Positions 13,304-25,900 of a stretch of DNA of 64,000 nucleotides are shown here, in pieces. Source of the stretch: Ancylostoma caninum. Its lineage: Eukaryota; Nematoda; Chromadorea; Rhabditida; Ancylostomatidae. Where the stretch lies: contig JBAJFG010000368.1 of the NCBI GenBank assembly GCA_037903475.1, positions 248,001 to 312,000 on the forward strand. Direction: 5' to 3'. Each line of letters starts with the position of its first letter. The first letter of the stretch is position 1. Position numbers and translations under genes: made by a program. The notes beneath the pieces were generated by a model that saw nothing but the letters and a program-made list of their open reading frames with translations, made no database searches and had not been told where the DNA came from.

Positions 13304-13498
13304 CAGCTCGGGCTGCGATAATGCTTCTTTGTAGACAAGAAGTGCATTTCGTAGAATGCATGCTTCTCCACTGACCAGATCAATGTTATGGCAAGGTGGT
13401 TTGGTCTCTGCGAAGCAAAGCGACTCCTTCAGAACAATCATGACTACTATCAGTACTGCGGCATTCAGGGTAACGAGAGATTGTGAACCCCAGGCCAT
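13304..13498 (-). CDS. Possible first exon of a small secreted protein
   Basis: From the ATG at 13496-13498 the minus strand encodes a 65-residue reading that starts like a signal peptide: a short N-terminus (MAWGSQSLVTLN), a hydrophobic core (AAVLIVVMIVL) and a likely cleavage after SLCFA, followed by a mature part with two cysteines (PPCHNIDLVSGEACILRN). A GT dinucleotide directly after ...QPEL (13302-13303) could be a splice donor; unspliced, the frame stops at 13283. No downstream exon was found and no family is recognised. It may be a real small secreted protein or a chance hydrophobic frame. Confidence 0.3.
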
Positions 13499-13764
13499 TT
13501 TATCTTGCTCTATTATATCATTTGAAACCATCTTAGTAACACACATTGCTGCCAATAATCCTTTCTGGAACTAATGAATAAAGGTCAAACAACTGAGACG
13601 ATGCAAGAGAGAAGGTGCGTGGTTCAAAGTGGCAAAAGTTCACAGCTATGTATCAAAGCTCACGAATGTAAGGGACGGAGAAGTAGATGAGGGGGGGGGG
13701 GAGGGGGGATTATGAAAAGAACTACGATTGTTTGCTTGCAGCCGAACACGAATTTGTTAGTACA

Positions 13765-13815
13765 TACCTTTATTAGGTGACGTTTCGGCGAGTTCGCCTT
13801 CTTCAGAGCCTTATC
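13765..13815 (-). ncRNA. Hammerhead-like motif of a solo Penelope-type terminus
   Basis: Read on the minus strand this is CTGAAGA, then a GGCGA/TCGCC hairpin, then GAAACGTC. That order (CUGANGA, stem II, GAAA) is the core of the hammerhead ribozyme, which Penelope-like elements are known to carry in their terminal repeats. One unpaired A precedes the stem, and I could not define stems I and III. No reverse transcriptase in the same family adjoins it, so it looks like a solo terminus. Confidence 0.45.
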
Positions 13816-14161
13816 GGCGATGCACAATGTCGGAGCGTTAGATGCGACTCTGAAAGGAATGGTCACTATTTTGAAGACTGTTCTCGCATGCGAATCTAGT
13901 TAAAACCGATGTGATAAACAATGACAGTCGGGCAGAATTGTTACCGATGAAGCACGAGTTCCATGGCATGAACTCCTCTCGATTGTTAAATGCCACCCAC
14001 TCGCTGAAAAAACTTGGCAGAAAAGATCCATTATCTAATTTCTTCTCACGAATTACTGCCACCCGCTGACAAATACTCGCATGGCAAGCATGAAAATAGT
14101 TCTGTCTCTAACATCGAACTCACTGAAGAACTAGGTGGATAAGGACCTTACCCAATTCTCA

Positions 14162-14554
14162 ATGGCAGGGGCCCACCTCGTTCTGCCTGTTGGTGGTATC
14201 AACATATCCGAAATCTTCTCGCCATGTTGATTCCAGCAATGTATATCAACGAAAGCCGTCTTTCGGAGGGGTCGAACTGGCTACATTTTTGGAGCCGGGA
14301 GGCGGATCGCTCCATGTTGTGTTAGCTGCCCACCACGCCAGCAACGTTGGCCAACGAGTCTTGGCGTGTCCAATCGACGATGTTCAACAACTTTGCACGT
14401 CAACTGGAGTTGGCAAACTGTTACAGACCCCGTCCTGGGAGACGGGTTTAAAGAGCGTTTCGAGACAATTTATGTATACCGCTGGAGTCAGCGTGTCGAG
14501 TAGATGCAAAATCTGCTGTTAGCTCAACCACGAAAATGAGCTGCACCCCTGCCT
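14162..14554. mobile_element. TTAA-type MITE, family AGGCAGGGG, copy A
   Basis: This roughly 393-bp copy shares its full length with copies at 35445-35860 (opposite orientation) and 50280-50842. The right end reads CCCCTGCCT followed by TTAA; the left end is degraded to TGGCAGGGGCCCACCTC. A run in the middle (CTACATTTTTGGAGC, then GGCGGATCGCTC) is conserved in all three copies. The long open frame across it on the plus strand is a by-product of repeat sequence, not a gene. Confidence 0.7.
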
Positions 14555-15788
14555 TTAAGGAGAACTGAATTGCCTCATCGCATCTCACATTTTGAAGCAT
14601 TTATTATTAAGTTTCTGAAGTGAGTCTACGCTTTCTCCCTCTCCTCCTTCATCAGTGTTTTTATTCTCTACCTTTGTCGCTTTCCTTTTGTTTCCCATTC
14701 AGAATGTTGTCCGCCTGGTACTCAGTATGAAATAGGAAGGTAAGTAATGTTGGCAGTTATTAAAGTTTCGAGAAGCCTATAATCCAGTCCTGCGTGACAT
14801 AAAAGGACAATTCGAGTAGGTCCTGTCATGGAATTTGTGTTCCTTCGGGAATAATTCTGGACGAGTACAATTGCTAATCATCTGTCCAATAAAAGTTGAT
14901 GGCTTTGATGCTAGTACATTGTGTTTGTCGAAAAATACAACCTTGGGTCAACTAAAAAGCACAGAAGCGTAGCATTCCGCAACAAGGTACTATGTATATA
15001 AGCTCAGAGCTCATCATTTCGTCGATCAGACGGCTCGGGTCGATTCAATGAAAAAGGGTAATGGAGAGGATTGTAGCATTTTACTATTTAATTCTCCTCC
15101 TTCTTACTTTCTTTAAACTATTATAACGATTTGGAATCCCACTACCGCTGATGTCACTCAGAATATCCTAATTTCACTCATGTGTTAGTGCTTCTGCACT
15201 TGTGCAAGCCTTCATCACTTCCGGGAATCTATAGCGAGCATATTCTGCCGCCGAGCCTTACTTATAACCGCAAGGTTGTGACTCATTATTCGGGGAGGGG
15301 ACTTGGGGACACTGTAGAGAAGAATAAAAGAGAACTTGTGCGGTATCTAGAGAAATAAGCATGTGCCCCATGTCCCTCCCCCCTTTCTCCCCTTAATGTA
15401 AATATGGATCAGTATATGTTACAAACTTGCTTCGTAATGTACATATATGAGACTATTGTACAAGTTAGTTTTTACTTCTTACTTTTGCTTTGCGCTAAGA
15501 AGCATGATTGTACGGATAGCTGCTATTACAGAGGGAATATCAATTACGATTGCACCTCCCGCGGGCTGGCGCGTCGCACCTTTTATGAGGCGCGGCCGAC
15601 GAACTGAACACTAAGGCTGGTGGATGTCGCCGTGTTTTCTTTTCGATCTTGGTTTTCACGACTAATTCGAATATATGTAGACATTTCTGGTAAACTGTTT
15701 AAAGTAACATAGCACTGTTTCAGTTCTGTTACTTGATGATTCTGACAAAGATATCGCCCTGCAGTATATCGCCCTAAGTAAGTAAGTA
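14555..15788. other. No gene recognised
   Basis: A pyrimidine-rich and A/T-rich stretch with no exon pattern or family motif. The part just before 15789 probably belongs to the 5' end of the degenerate Penelope-like element, but its boundary cannot be seen. Confidence 0.35.
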
Positions 15789-17268
15789 TTGCCGAAATAT
15801 ACAGATGTACCGACTTATTACCAGCTAGTCAAGACGCACAAATTGGTGAGAAACGACGTCGACAATAGCTTGAACAATGCATCCATCAAGACGAGACCCA
15901 TCGTATCGTCCTGCGGCGGATCGACAGACAGGATAAGTTGGTTCCTACAGAAAATCCTGTCACCCCTGCTCACATATATAACAGTTCATCTGAAGAACGT
16001 GCAGGAGTTTCTAGACCAGATCAAGCAGTGCAACTTCGACGCATGTCCAAGATTAATGCACCAAAGTTTCGATGTTGTTGCACTTTACACCAATATCGAT
16101 ACTCAAAGAGCAGTCGAAGCATGAATAAGTCTGTTACAACTACACCACCATAACCTACAGCTCTTTGGCCTCGCGATAGCAGAAATTGAAGTCTTACTAC
16201 GTGCAGTGGCAAATGTGAACATCTTCCGATTCCGCAACGTGTTCTACAAAGACGCGTGGATTGGCAATGGAAGTCGACTAGCACCACTTCTTGCAATTGT
16301 ATTCACGGATAGCGTGGAGAGTGTCGCCTTGGCACCAGAAGTATAGTATTACGGGCGATATATTGATGATATCTTCATAGTTGAAAAGCCACGAAGAACA
16401 CTGCGACAAACGTTCATGAGACTGAATTCGGCAAGTGCATCGATTAGATTAACGACCGAAGAACCAAAGCAAGACGGTTTCTTGCCCTTCCTAAATGCAA
16501 ACGTTGAAATCTCAGACGGCCGATTCTGTGGTATGTGGTATAGAAAACCGGCGTCGCACAACATCATCATTGACGGCAGTAGCTGTCATCTTACGTCAAG
16601 AAGAATGTGGTTCGGCACTTGATTACCACTGCTACTGAGATAACGTCTGTCCACTCTCAGAAAGTGCAAGATGAAGTCTATAATATACTAAGACAGAATG
16701 GTTATGACACCGACGAACATCGCTGTTGGAGACCCCATCGACTACCTGGTGGAACTCCGCTCATATTACCGTTCATTAGTCGCTTCGCTTTTGCATTGGA
16801 CGCGTTGTGAAGAGGTCACAACTTCCAATATGCCTTGTCTTCCGACCTCCTCCTTCTCTACGTCGTACGTTAACATCTTCACGACCGTATGAGAGATGGG
16901 ACCAGATGAACTGCAGAATAAGCACAGGAGACAATCACGTGTGCATGATGAAATGTGTGGTATATGAAGTGGTGTGTGAGACCTGCCAGGAATTTTATAT
17001 TGGAGAAACCGCCCGTCCACTTCATTGCAGGATTGACGAACATATAAGGGCTTTATGGAGCCTGCAGAACTACCCAGAGAATCCGTTTTCCCGTCACCGC
17101 ACTCACCGTCACGCGAGAGTTCCGCCACCACGTCTACAAGTGTCCGTTCTGTGTAAGAATGTGATAGATCCGGTAGAACGGAAAATAAGAGAAGCGATCG
17201 TCATGAAAGAGCAGGCGCCACCGTTCAACATCCGGGATGAAATGACTTTAAGACTTATCACAGTGTAA
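15789..17268 (+). pseudogene. Penelope-like element: reverse transcriptase plus GIY-YIG endonuclease, broken
   Basis: Successive plus-strand frames encode, in order, an N-terminal reverse-transcriptase block (YYQLVKTHK, TRPIVSSCGG), motif A (FDVVALYTNI, 16068-16097), a block with GNGSRLAPLLAIVF, the catalytic YIDD (16359-16370), the thumb-side blocks FLPFLNANVEI and WYRKPASHNIII, and a C-terminal GIY-YIG-type endonuclease (VVYEVVCETCQEFYIGETARPL, then HCRIDEHIRAL). This order is diagnostic of endonuclease-bearing Penelope-like retroelements. The copy is dead: the frame breaks soon after motif A, a TAG lies at 16344-16346 four codons before YIDD, and at least one further shift occurs before the endonuclease. 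The N-terminus is not visible. The frame ends with TAA at 17266-17268. Confidence 0.9.
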
Positions 17269-17520
17269 CAACCATGACAAATAAGACATGAACAGCTTAT
17301 ACCCATCTCAAGCACCCTCATTTCCAGTCAACTTCGTCGTCAGTAGGTAGGGGTCTCCCTCCTCGCTGATTCAATGGAATCCTATCCCACCCTGTTCTAG
17401 GAGCGTTGGATCAGGTCGCAGCGACTGCAACCTAGGCTTCTGTTGTTTACTGTCAGCTCTGTAGAAACTGAATTCGCTTATAATGTACTTGTGTGTATAT
17501 TTAACATGGTTTTAGTTGGC

Positions 17521-17562
17521 CTGAAGACGAGCTTAAGCTCGGAACGTAGCCGATAAAACGTC
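17521..17562 (+). ncRNA. Hammerhead-like hairpin downstream of the Penelope-like element
   Basis: About 250 bp after the endonuclease stop is CTGAAGA (17521-17527), a perfect CGAGC-TTAA-GCTCG hairpin, then GAACGT and, ten bases on, ACGTC. This follows the hammerhead layout with a short stem III (CGT/ACG) and a potential TC cleavage step, but it has GAAC where the active core needs GAAA and stem I is not evident. It is best read as a decayed or divergent terminal ribozyme of the element. Confidence 0.4.
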
Positions 17563-17962
17563 AAATCGAGTCTTCATCAGCTTCCCTACAAAAGAAGATT
17601 AGTAAATGAAGCTCAGACAAAGATCGATTTTGAACAGTCAATTTCTGTGTTATTCTGGTCCTTGATATTCCTTTCTACGTTTTCTACAACCTCTTATGGC
17701 AAACCCTGCAGTGTAGTAAATAAATAAATTCCCAGCTTCCCTCGGGTTTTTGCTAACACAGAATTTTTTCAAGTGAAGCGGATGATTAGCAATACTAATA
17801 TATTCGTTCAAAATTGTCATCGTTTCGATCCAAACTGTGGCACCATATGCCCATTCTTGGTTGCTAAAGACGATGGATTATCGTTATTCTGCGCTGTCCA
17901 TTGGTTGAACTGGCAGTGGCCTGCTGTGCCCCACTGCCAGCATAAATTTACATTCATTCACT

Positions 17963-18007
17963 CATATGTGGACATTTCTCATCTTCATATGTGGACATTT
18001 CTCATCT
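17963..18007. repeat. Two tandem copies of a 23-bp unit
   Basis: CATATGTGGACATTTCTCAT with CTT is repeated directly at 17963 and 17986. It is a local slippage-type duplication; no function is suggested. Confidence 0.85.
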
Positions 18008-18972
18008 CATCTTCACCAATTATATAAACTAATCTAAGATTATTTTGCAATACATTTGGGCAATAATAGTTGAGGAATCATGTTTGGAATTTGGAAACAG
18101 ATATGATCCATGTATAACTGAAAACTAGTTGAAATTCTTGGTTGACATTGAATACCTGAACCGGCATTTAGGCTGCTGGAGACAAACATCACAAACTCCT
18201 TTTGTTTATCCACGCTTCTGCGACTTGCAGCCAGCCCATGTGGGCTCATTCAGGCTCTCTGATCCGTAAAACTTCCCACAGGTGCTGAAAAACGCATGCA
18301 GAAACCTAATAAAGATTCTGTTCTTAGAAAAAGTTGTTCAAGTCTCTGCTGCTGCATAAATGGCATAACTAAAACTGTTTTTCATTGTATCGGGGGACAA
18401 CGACGGTTGAACTTTGAATTTGCTTTTCCAGACAGCCTTTTTCTTCTTCAGATTTTCTCCATTGGGATAGCAGCGGGAAAATTCTAAATGGCATTGTTCT
18501 GGTGATTAGAAAACGGCTTGTCCTTCACTGAGGAGCTCCAACTCTCTCGCACTCTGGCTGTCCCCGCACCCTCTGATTGATACCTTGATACCCGATCTCT
18601 CGCTCCGTCTCCAGCTAGCCGCGCCGCACCACAGTGTACCGCGTCGCATGAGTCCGCATGCTTGCAGTTCCGGGTTTGTGGAGGATGGTGCCGTCTGTAT
18701 GTGTGATTTTTGCAACTCCTTTCTATATCCTTACTATTCCTATCAAGTGTACCCAGCACAAGGCAAGCTCTAGGGATCTCTTCATCTGGGATAGGGGACC
18801 CCGCGAATCCTCGCTATCGCTACCATTCTCTTTTCCTTTCATCTTCCATCGGCTGCTGTCTTTCTTTTTTTTTCTTCTCGATCACATTTTTTTCATCTTG
18901 AATGTATAATAAGCACGTTTTATTTTAGGTATTAGGTGTTCTTGCGCACTTCAACCTGCATATAATAAATAG

Positions 18973-18973
18973 A

Positions 18974-19008
<35 letters not shown>

Positions 19009-19010
19009 AT
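18973..19010. repeat. AAAT microsatellite
   Basis: About ten uninterrupted AAAT units. Such tails often mark the 3' end of decayed LINE/SINE copies in animals; no coding part of such an element is seen beside it. Confidence 0.9.
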
Positions 19011-22000
19011 GTGTGTACATAAGTCCACATTTCTTACCGATTAGCCCCCATTTTATCGGCACCCAAGACAGCTCTTCAATTTCTTCATCTGTAGAGAAGC
19101 AAGCAGCTGTCTCGTCTGTCCCCATCGCACTGTTTTTTTAAATCCCCAGCGGTTGGAGAGAATGCAAATCCGAAATTATAATATGCGTTTCAAAAAGTCA
19201 ATAATTAAAAACAGCTGGGCCAACATTCAGAAGCAGAATGCACCGCGGCTGGTTGCATCGATTCACGGATTCAAAGAGCGGCAAGGGCATTCTGTATCAG
19301 TTCGTTACCCGTCATGGCTCATCGTGCCCACCTTCGCAAAGCTGCTCTGAACTCTCCAGAGACCACATCTTCTTCATGAGCTAATCCCACGATATTTCCT
19401 TATTCATCGACAATCTCCTCGAGAAGAAATAGTCTGTGTGGGAGAGGATTTCTGCGTTTTTCCTAAGCCGATTCAATCTTATTAATCTGCTTAATTCAGA
19501 AAATCCTTCCAAGGCACGGCTAATGGAGTGACGGCGCCGTATATCACAGATCCGGGGCGAGACTCAGCTTCGGGTGATTTATGAGGCATGATTCTTATTT
19601 GTTCCAAGGCAGGGTGTGGGGGAGAAAAACGGGATTTCATTTCTATTGGGTGGGCTGACTGAGTAGTTCAGTGCAGCTACCTATGCATTAGGTATCCATG
19701 GACTTTCGATCCGTGAAAAATCGGAAATAACAGGTGTGTGAGTGCTTCAAAACTCGTGCAGTTTGCACGAATGCAAGATTTTCACCCGTGCAAGCGCACG
19801 GACCAATCCAACGGTGAAAAAATACCTGCTGTTTTGCTTGCTCTATATGTGTATGCACATATACACATGCACATACACATACGAGGTCCACGCACTCCAC
19901 TGTAGCACACCCTGCACGGGCGAGGATATCGATCTTCCGCTGCGCCCCAGTGTATAGGCTCTCGCTGGGAAAGACATCATTTCCTCTTCATCCATTATGC
20001 GATCCTCTATTGGATTCCTCCGGTCCATGGTCCCATCCAGGTGATGTTCTTCGTGGTGGCTGGCTGCTTGTCCCCCAGCTGCGCAGCCTGGAGGAGGCGC
20101 TTCCTGGCCCGCCTGCCGGCTCCTTCGCCACCAGGGGCGCAGCCAAAAACAGATGTTTTCGGCATTTCGCTGCTTTCGTCGCGTTGTGGTTCCGTCTCTG
20201 GTTCTCGCTTAGACGTATAGCAGGTCATAAGGAGGCATGTCGTGGCGATTGGTGATAGCAGTATTCCCTAAGGAACCGCAGTCTCGCGCTGTCAGCTGGA
20301 GGAAGATGGTTTTCATGGATCTGTCCTTCTATATCACCTGTAATTCCATATTTATTCAAGTAGGCTAAACGGGTTACAGTGATGTTCCAATTTGTCCCTG
20401 TCTTGTGAAGGAGTTCTCTAATGTGTTCTATTTCAAAAGGCACGGAAAGAATAGTATCCTTCACTTCGCAATAGAATTATTCAAGCACGAGAGCGAAATT
20501 TTGGAAATTATCAGTTCTTGTGGGATCTTCAGGTTTCCTTGTCGGTCACCATTATGTAACTGTGAGCCAACTGCTCCTTCATCCATGCGAACAAAGGTTA
20601 TGAGCCAATTCTTTGTGTAGTCCAGAAGCGCTTTTCCCACTGCTTATAATATTTCCAGAAAATCCCTGCCACAGCTGCAAGAGGTCACTCACATTCTTGG
20701 ATGGAAATTGTAGCTTTTCTGCCCTGTTGTTGAATGATTTATGTTGGAGTCAGAACAGCGGTAACCTTCCATTAGTTTCCCAGTAGCTCTCGCGAGCACC
20801 TTGGAGCATTGCTTATTCTTATTTCTGAGAAGATATGCTTGGAAGTTGTTAACCATGATGCAGTAAGAATTTTAAGTCTTAAGATGACGTAATCTCCCTT
20901 TTGAAATTATTATAACCGCCGCAGAATCCAGCTTGTTGTGCCTGGCCGCTCCGCCCTCCTGCATCAATAAAAGCCACGAATGACTGGAACGAGTCGATTG
21001 GTACCTTCCAAAGGGAGGGAATGAAATCTTTGTGGATGATGCAATACGCGAGATGTGCCTCTATTTGGTGATGAATCCCCGGAATAGTTTTGCATTCGCT
21101 ATCTGAAGAAAACAATGGCGCTACCTCCGTTTTGCCAGCGAATATTCTATTGTTTTTGCCCCGAATTCATCTCTTCCTGCGCTTCTCTACCTGGGCGATG
21201 CGTGTGTATGCATGTGTGAGCGTACATAGCTGACTGCTTCACGTATGACATCACCTCTGCCTCACGTCGCAACCATCTCAGCCCCACCCCAATTCATATC
21301 CCACGGCCCGGCTCTCGCGCTCACGGCCTGATTTCGCAGCTTATGGCGCGGCTTCCTGCTTTCGACTCACGCTTTCTTAAGCATGCTTTCAGCGTAGAGC
21401 TGTAACTTTGGCTATTTATTCACTTTTCATGTGCAACATGGAGTCTATATTCTAGGTATACGCGTATAAATAAATAAATAGATGAATATATTCTAAGTAT
21501 ACACATTGGCGTTAGTGACAAGGTAATGGCTTACTTGAATGGAAGGAAAGAGAAGCTATAGCAAGATTATTCCAATAATTCTTGTTTATTCTTATCCATT
21601 CCTGTCTATTCTTATCTATCATATGTATCTTATCTTATTCGTATGTTTGTGAGGAAGGGTTGGCTCCAGGTTTCGGCAGATTTGCTAAATGAGGCCTGAA
21701 ATTATCGAGAACTCGCCCTTCTCTCTCCCATCGTCTCACTTTCACTACAAGAATGAAAGTGGCAAATACAATAGAAGCACCACCACTAGCTTAAAAATAT
21801 TTGCTGAGAATATCTTTGTTTATATCAAAGCACTCAAGGTTTTCTATTAGGTTGATAAATTGGAGATATGTGCTGATTTTTTCTTTTTAATGAACGTGTT
21901 GCTGATTTCACGTTCCTGGGTGTTTGATACTATCTTAATGAGGGATTCATGGCGGATCCAACGACAATTGAATTTCTGGGAATCTTTCAACTTTTGACCT

Positions 22001-22226
22001 CTAGAAAAACTTATAGGAATGAGTACCAAAACTCTGGAATTTCTTTTTCCACGTTTTATCGACCTAAAGAAGGTAGTACCGCATCGGTGCACTATCGCAG
22101 ATTATGTAATGTAACAATTTTAAAAAGTATGTGTTCTGTCATCTGAATAGACTCATGCAACGAATTCTTGAAAGGCTCAATTTTGAAAATTTTGGCTGAT
22201 TTTTTTCAGAAAAAAAATAAGAAAAC
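19011..22226. other. Gene-poor interval with decayed coding-like frames
   Basis: Minus-strand frames at 20007-20228, 20225-20464 and 20879-21115 have coding-like composition (for example LARLAYLNKYG-type and FVAFIDAGGRSGQAQQAG blocks) but are separated by many stops and no splice pattern joins them. They may be one decayed gene or transposon read leftward. No family is recognised. A GC-rich patch (20040-20150) lies within it. Confidence 0.3.
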
Positions 22227-22496
22227 GTGGGTGAAACGATGAGACCATTTCAAAAGCGACTGGATGAACACCGGCGGGCATTATTAAATCCCTCCTCCTA
22301 TCCGCCGGAGTTTCTCGAGACATCGCACGTAGAGGCACTCGTATGAGCATGCTCCGACGTTCACAGTCATCGTCCTCCATTGACATCTCACACAGACTTT
22401 GCAAAAAAAGTAATGGAGGCGATGGAAATAAAGAGACACAACCTAGAAATCAACAATGGAGAGGAATTAAGAGAGGTGTTAAGGTTGGTATCGTAA
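22227..22496 (+). pseudogene. Penelope-like element C-terminus (GIY-YIG endonuclease remnant)
   Basis: The frame at 22227-22329 reads VGETMRPFQKRLDEHRRALL then NPSSYP, closely matching the endonuclease of the element at 52.9 kb (RPLHQRLDEYRRALHNPSSY). After a frame change, 22407-22496 reads KVMEAMEIKRHNLEINN, then GEELREVLRLVS and TAA, the typical Penelope C-terminal tail. Everything upstream (reverse transcriptase) is missing, so it is a 5'-truncated remnant of a separate insertion. Confidence 0.8.
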
Positions 22497-22689
22497 GCGA
22501 AAGTGTAAATGGGTTTATCTCTAACGTCGCGTGGCCATTTCATTGTGTAATTAAGACCGTAGGGGTGAGACCGCTCCCTTTACATATTAGCTTGTGTTCG
22601 TGAAAGTTCCGAAAGCTCAATTTCTTGAAAAATGATGTTGGAAATGGATTACTGAACCGAAACTGTGGGTGCTAATCGATCCATCGCTC

Positions 22690-22950
22690 TTGTTTTTCTT
22701 CACATCTAGAGTCGAGAGTCGTGCTTTCCATAGCCCATTCCATAGCCCAGACTTGGCAATCCCAGCTACCACTCGTTTCCACCCAAGAAAACTACCCTTG
22801 ATGGAAGATAGGTCCAAAAAGTGCAATGGAGCCAAAGTTTGGATGAGCTGCTATTTTGAGTCACAGCGCAGTGGCATCATCCTGAAGAGCAATCACTGTA
22901 TGCGTGGAAATGTTGAAAGGTCAGTAATAGCAATTCTGGATAACTTTTGG
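22690..22950 (+). pseudogene. Probable mariner transposase C-terminal remnant
   Basis: Within an open frame of 159 codons (22669-23148) the sequence HSPFHSPDLA resembles the H-P-YSPDLAPSDYH catalytic-domain block of mariner transposases. About 40 codons on, a nearby frame gives SLDELL and this frame FESQRSGI, where mariners have EFF.S...GI before the final RW..I...G block. The frames disagree by one base, so it is decayed. The assignment depends on two short motifs; the remaining open frame is probably fortuitous. Confidence 0.35.
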
Positions 22951-22959
22951 GCTTGGGTT

Positions 22960-25900
22960 CTGTTGTGTGCTTTTAGAATGAGTTTTATTGAACATAAAAA
23001 AACGCGCACTCTTGATCTACCACTACATGTAAAAAAAAACAGCGAACCAAACACTAGGATGGCAGTTTATACTAGAACGCGTGTATGCCGCGCATGCTGC
23101 TACCTGACGCAGGTGCCTGACGCGCAACTGACGCACGCGTCGGTATAATTTGCAGTAGAAAAGAACATGAAAACCTCAGCCATGAGTATAAGCAAGAGCT
23201 GATTTTTCTGGTTGATGAATCTTCTGTTTAGTTCTAGCCCCACTTTTTCACTACGCGTTAACACTCCTGAACACAAACATTTCCAGCAAAGCGAGAGCTA
23301 CGTTGAGATGAAAAGTTAGCTTCGATTATATTTTTGTTGATAACATCTTTCACATCTTTAACATATGCCCGTAAGATATTCTGTATTCGCTCTCTACTGT
23401 AAGAGTAACATGCGTTTTTGGTGATCTGCTCGCAAAAATGCGCCCATGTACTCTACTCAATGAGATTTCCCAAAAAAAAAACATGCCTAAGGCAATTCGA
23501 TTTTTCGCTTTCCTCGAAACTCAATGTCTGGAACAACAATAAAAAGTGTTCCAGAAGTACAAGAACACGACCACATCGTCGCTATGTTGAGCTGCTACCG
23601 AATAGAATAAAAATCCACCCTTAGGTGCCCGACGACGATTTCACTTCCGTTGCCTCTCTGTCCGTCGTCGCTAGGTATTTTTCAGTTACGTTTTTGCTGT
23701 TCGCTGCTGTGCGTCACAAAACGTGCGGACTTGAGCAAGTGCCGTATCGCCAACAGGTTTTTCCGTTGACGTTGACTTTAAAGGGCAAATGTTCCTTGCT
23801 CCACGGACCAGCTGACTTCGTCGCCTCATATCGTTCCGTGGCAATGAGTTCTGTTCCAAGAAAAAAGGGCTTCCATTCAAATGATCCAGGAAAGAGCGAG
23901 GTGAGGCGGGCCGAGTGGAAGTGCAGTCATCAGCACGACATCATCTCTCTGGCCGCGGCCTCCTACAAATCCCACCCTCCCTCACTCGGCGGGCACCACA
24001 TCGCTGAGCAGGGATTATCCGCTTTCACTGCAAACCTCATTATCCGCCATGTTATGTGATTTTCTCGTCCGTTTCGATGACAAAAAAATGCAACACATTG
24101 ATTGCCTCTCGGACAACCACGTGTGAATGACCAGAAAAAGGCTCATTTGCATCAGCTGCTGCTGCCATTCAGCCATGATTCGCCTCAGTTTTTCAGCTGC
24201 AATCCCATCACATTCGTGCTCGGCGTTCATCTACAAGTTTTTATTCCCCAACTTCGTTTCTATCTGGATTTTTGACGAGTCTTTCTGATCAAACTGAGGA
24301 GCTCTAGTCTCACATATTCCTTCATTTCTTTCATAAAGAGGCAAGCCACTAAACAAAAGCAAAGATCTGCTGCAACAATCCAAATTAAAATTTAAAAAAA
24401 CAATCCGTTGAAACTTCAACCGCTAGCAACTAAGTAGTTAGACATTCCAGGATATGCAACCAAACGAAACGAAGCTTGTCGTAGATTCTCAGAACTTTCC
24501 AGGATTGAATTTTTTCATTCAAACCATTTTCTTGATCTTGTCTCCACTTTCTTTAAGCTCCTGAATCTATCTATATAATTCCTGGTAATGCAGCAAAATT
24601 GTCTAATAGAAATAAAAGACAGCTGAAAAATTTTATTGGCTTCACATGCCCTTTCACTTCACTGACACAAAAGTGCAGCTTTTCACCTGAGCACAGGGAA
24701 TCATGCATATTGACGAAAGATGACGCACTATCATTCCCCCTTTGATCCAGTACTCCATGACTTGACTTCGTTTCGACGCAGTTTTGCTCCTTTTGTAGAT
24801 GTAATCCGTTCTTAGACGTGACAGTGGCAGAAGTTGTTTCCATTCACGGGTCTCAATTTCTGAGTCGGCATGCATCACTGAGATTACCCAAGGTAAAGGT
24901 TTACACACTCAAATTTACCCGTGATTAACACTGGCTTTGACACGTTCATCCTGGGTGATCTCGGTGATGCTTGCAGGCCCTGTATATGTACTATACCAGC
25001 GGTGGACGCATAAGTAGACAACCAGGGCGTGGAGGCGGGGGAATGGAGGAAGGGGAAGGGAGGAAAGCTGGAGTCATCATCACTTCGGGAACCCAGATGG
25101 CTGCAGTTTCGAGACCAAAACCAATAAGGATATCAGCTTTAACTATTTAGTAAAGACCACCATATTTACTACCATATCGCTTGTACACTTCCATCAGAAC
25201 AAAAAATCGCATGTCACGTCCACTGAGGCAATTTAAGAGACAGGTAGACAAGTATCTGAGCGATTCTACTTATTACTTACGCTACTATACTACTTACGCT
25301 TGTATTGTACTAACATAACTGAGTCACTCCTGCCCTCCAGGCAATTACTGATTGTGTACAAAAAAGAGGAAGTAAAAATAAGCCAAAATAATGTTTTTAA
25401 TGATTGTCCAAAGTACATTTGAAAAATATCTCAACCCCTTTCTGAAAGAATCCCCCCCCCCTCGCCCACCCCTCTGTCCAGCACTGGTATACACACGCGG
25501 AAGTTGATCAACCGTTAACCAATGAATTCCTGGGATCTCCACTGTTATTAGGCTTAGGCAGACGCAATAACAGTGTTTTAGGAGTAGCAGCTGGTTTCGA
25601 TCCTTTCCCTACAATTAAAACTTCAGTTAGGAGTTAAGCAAAACCCAAGCTAACGTTACGATCATGTAAACATTTATATGAATTTGCTTGTAAAACATTT
25701 TCCCCGTGAAGAAACACGCAATATGACACTAACATGAGAAAACAGTCAACAACGGTCTCTTTGGGAGTTCATTATCTGATTTTCTGTGGACTTTTCCTTC
25801 CCTCCTATAGAGAAAAAAATATAGCCATTAATATGACGACTTTACACCGGTTTCGGCTAACCAGGAGATATTCCACATAAAGTATGCATCCCGGAAAATT

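Noticed and set aside
18941..19020. A/T repeat tract considered as telomere-like or CRISPR-like array
   Set aside because: It is a plain AAAT microsatellite; there are no spaced repeats with unique spacers and no telomeric TTAGGC array.
22669..23148. Longest open frame in the window (159 codons)
   Set aside because: No domain, signal peptide or splice context; part of it matches a decayed mariner C-terminus with a frame change, so it is not treated as a gene.
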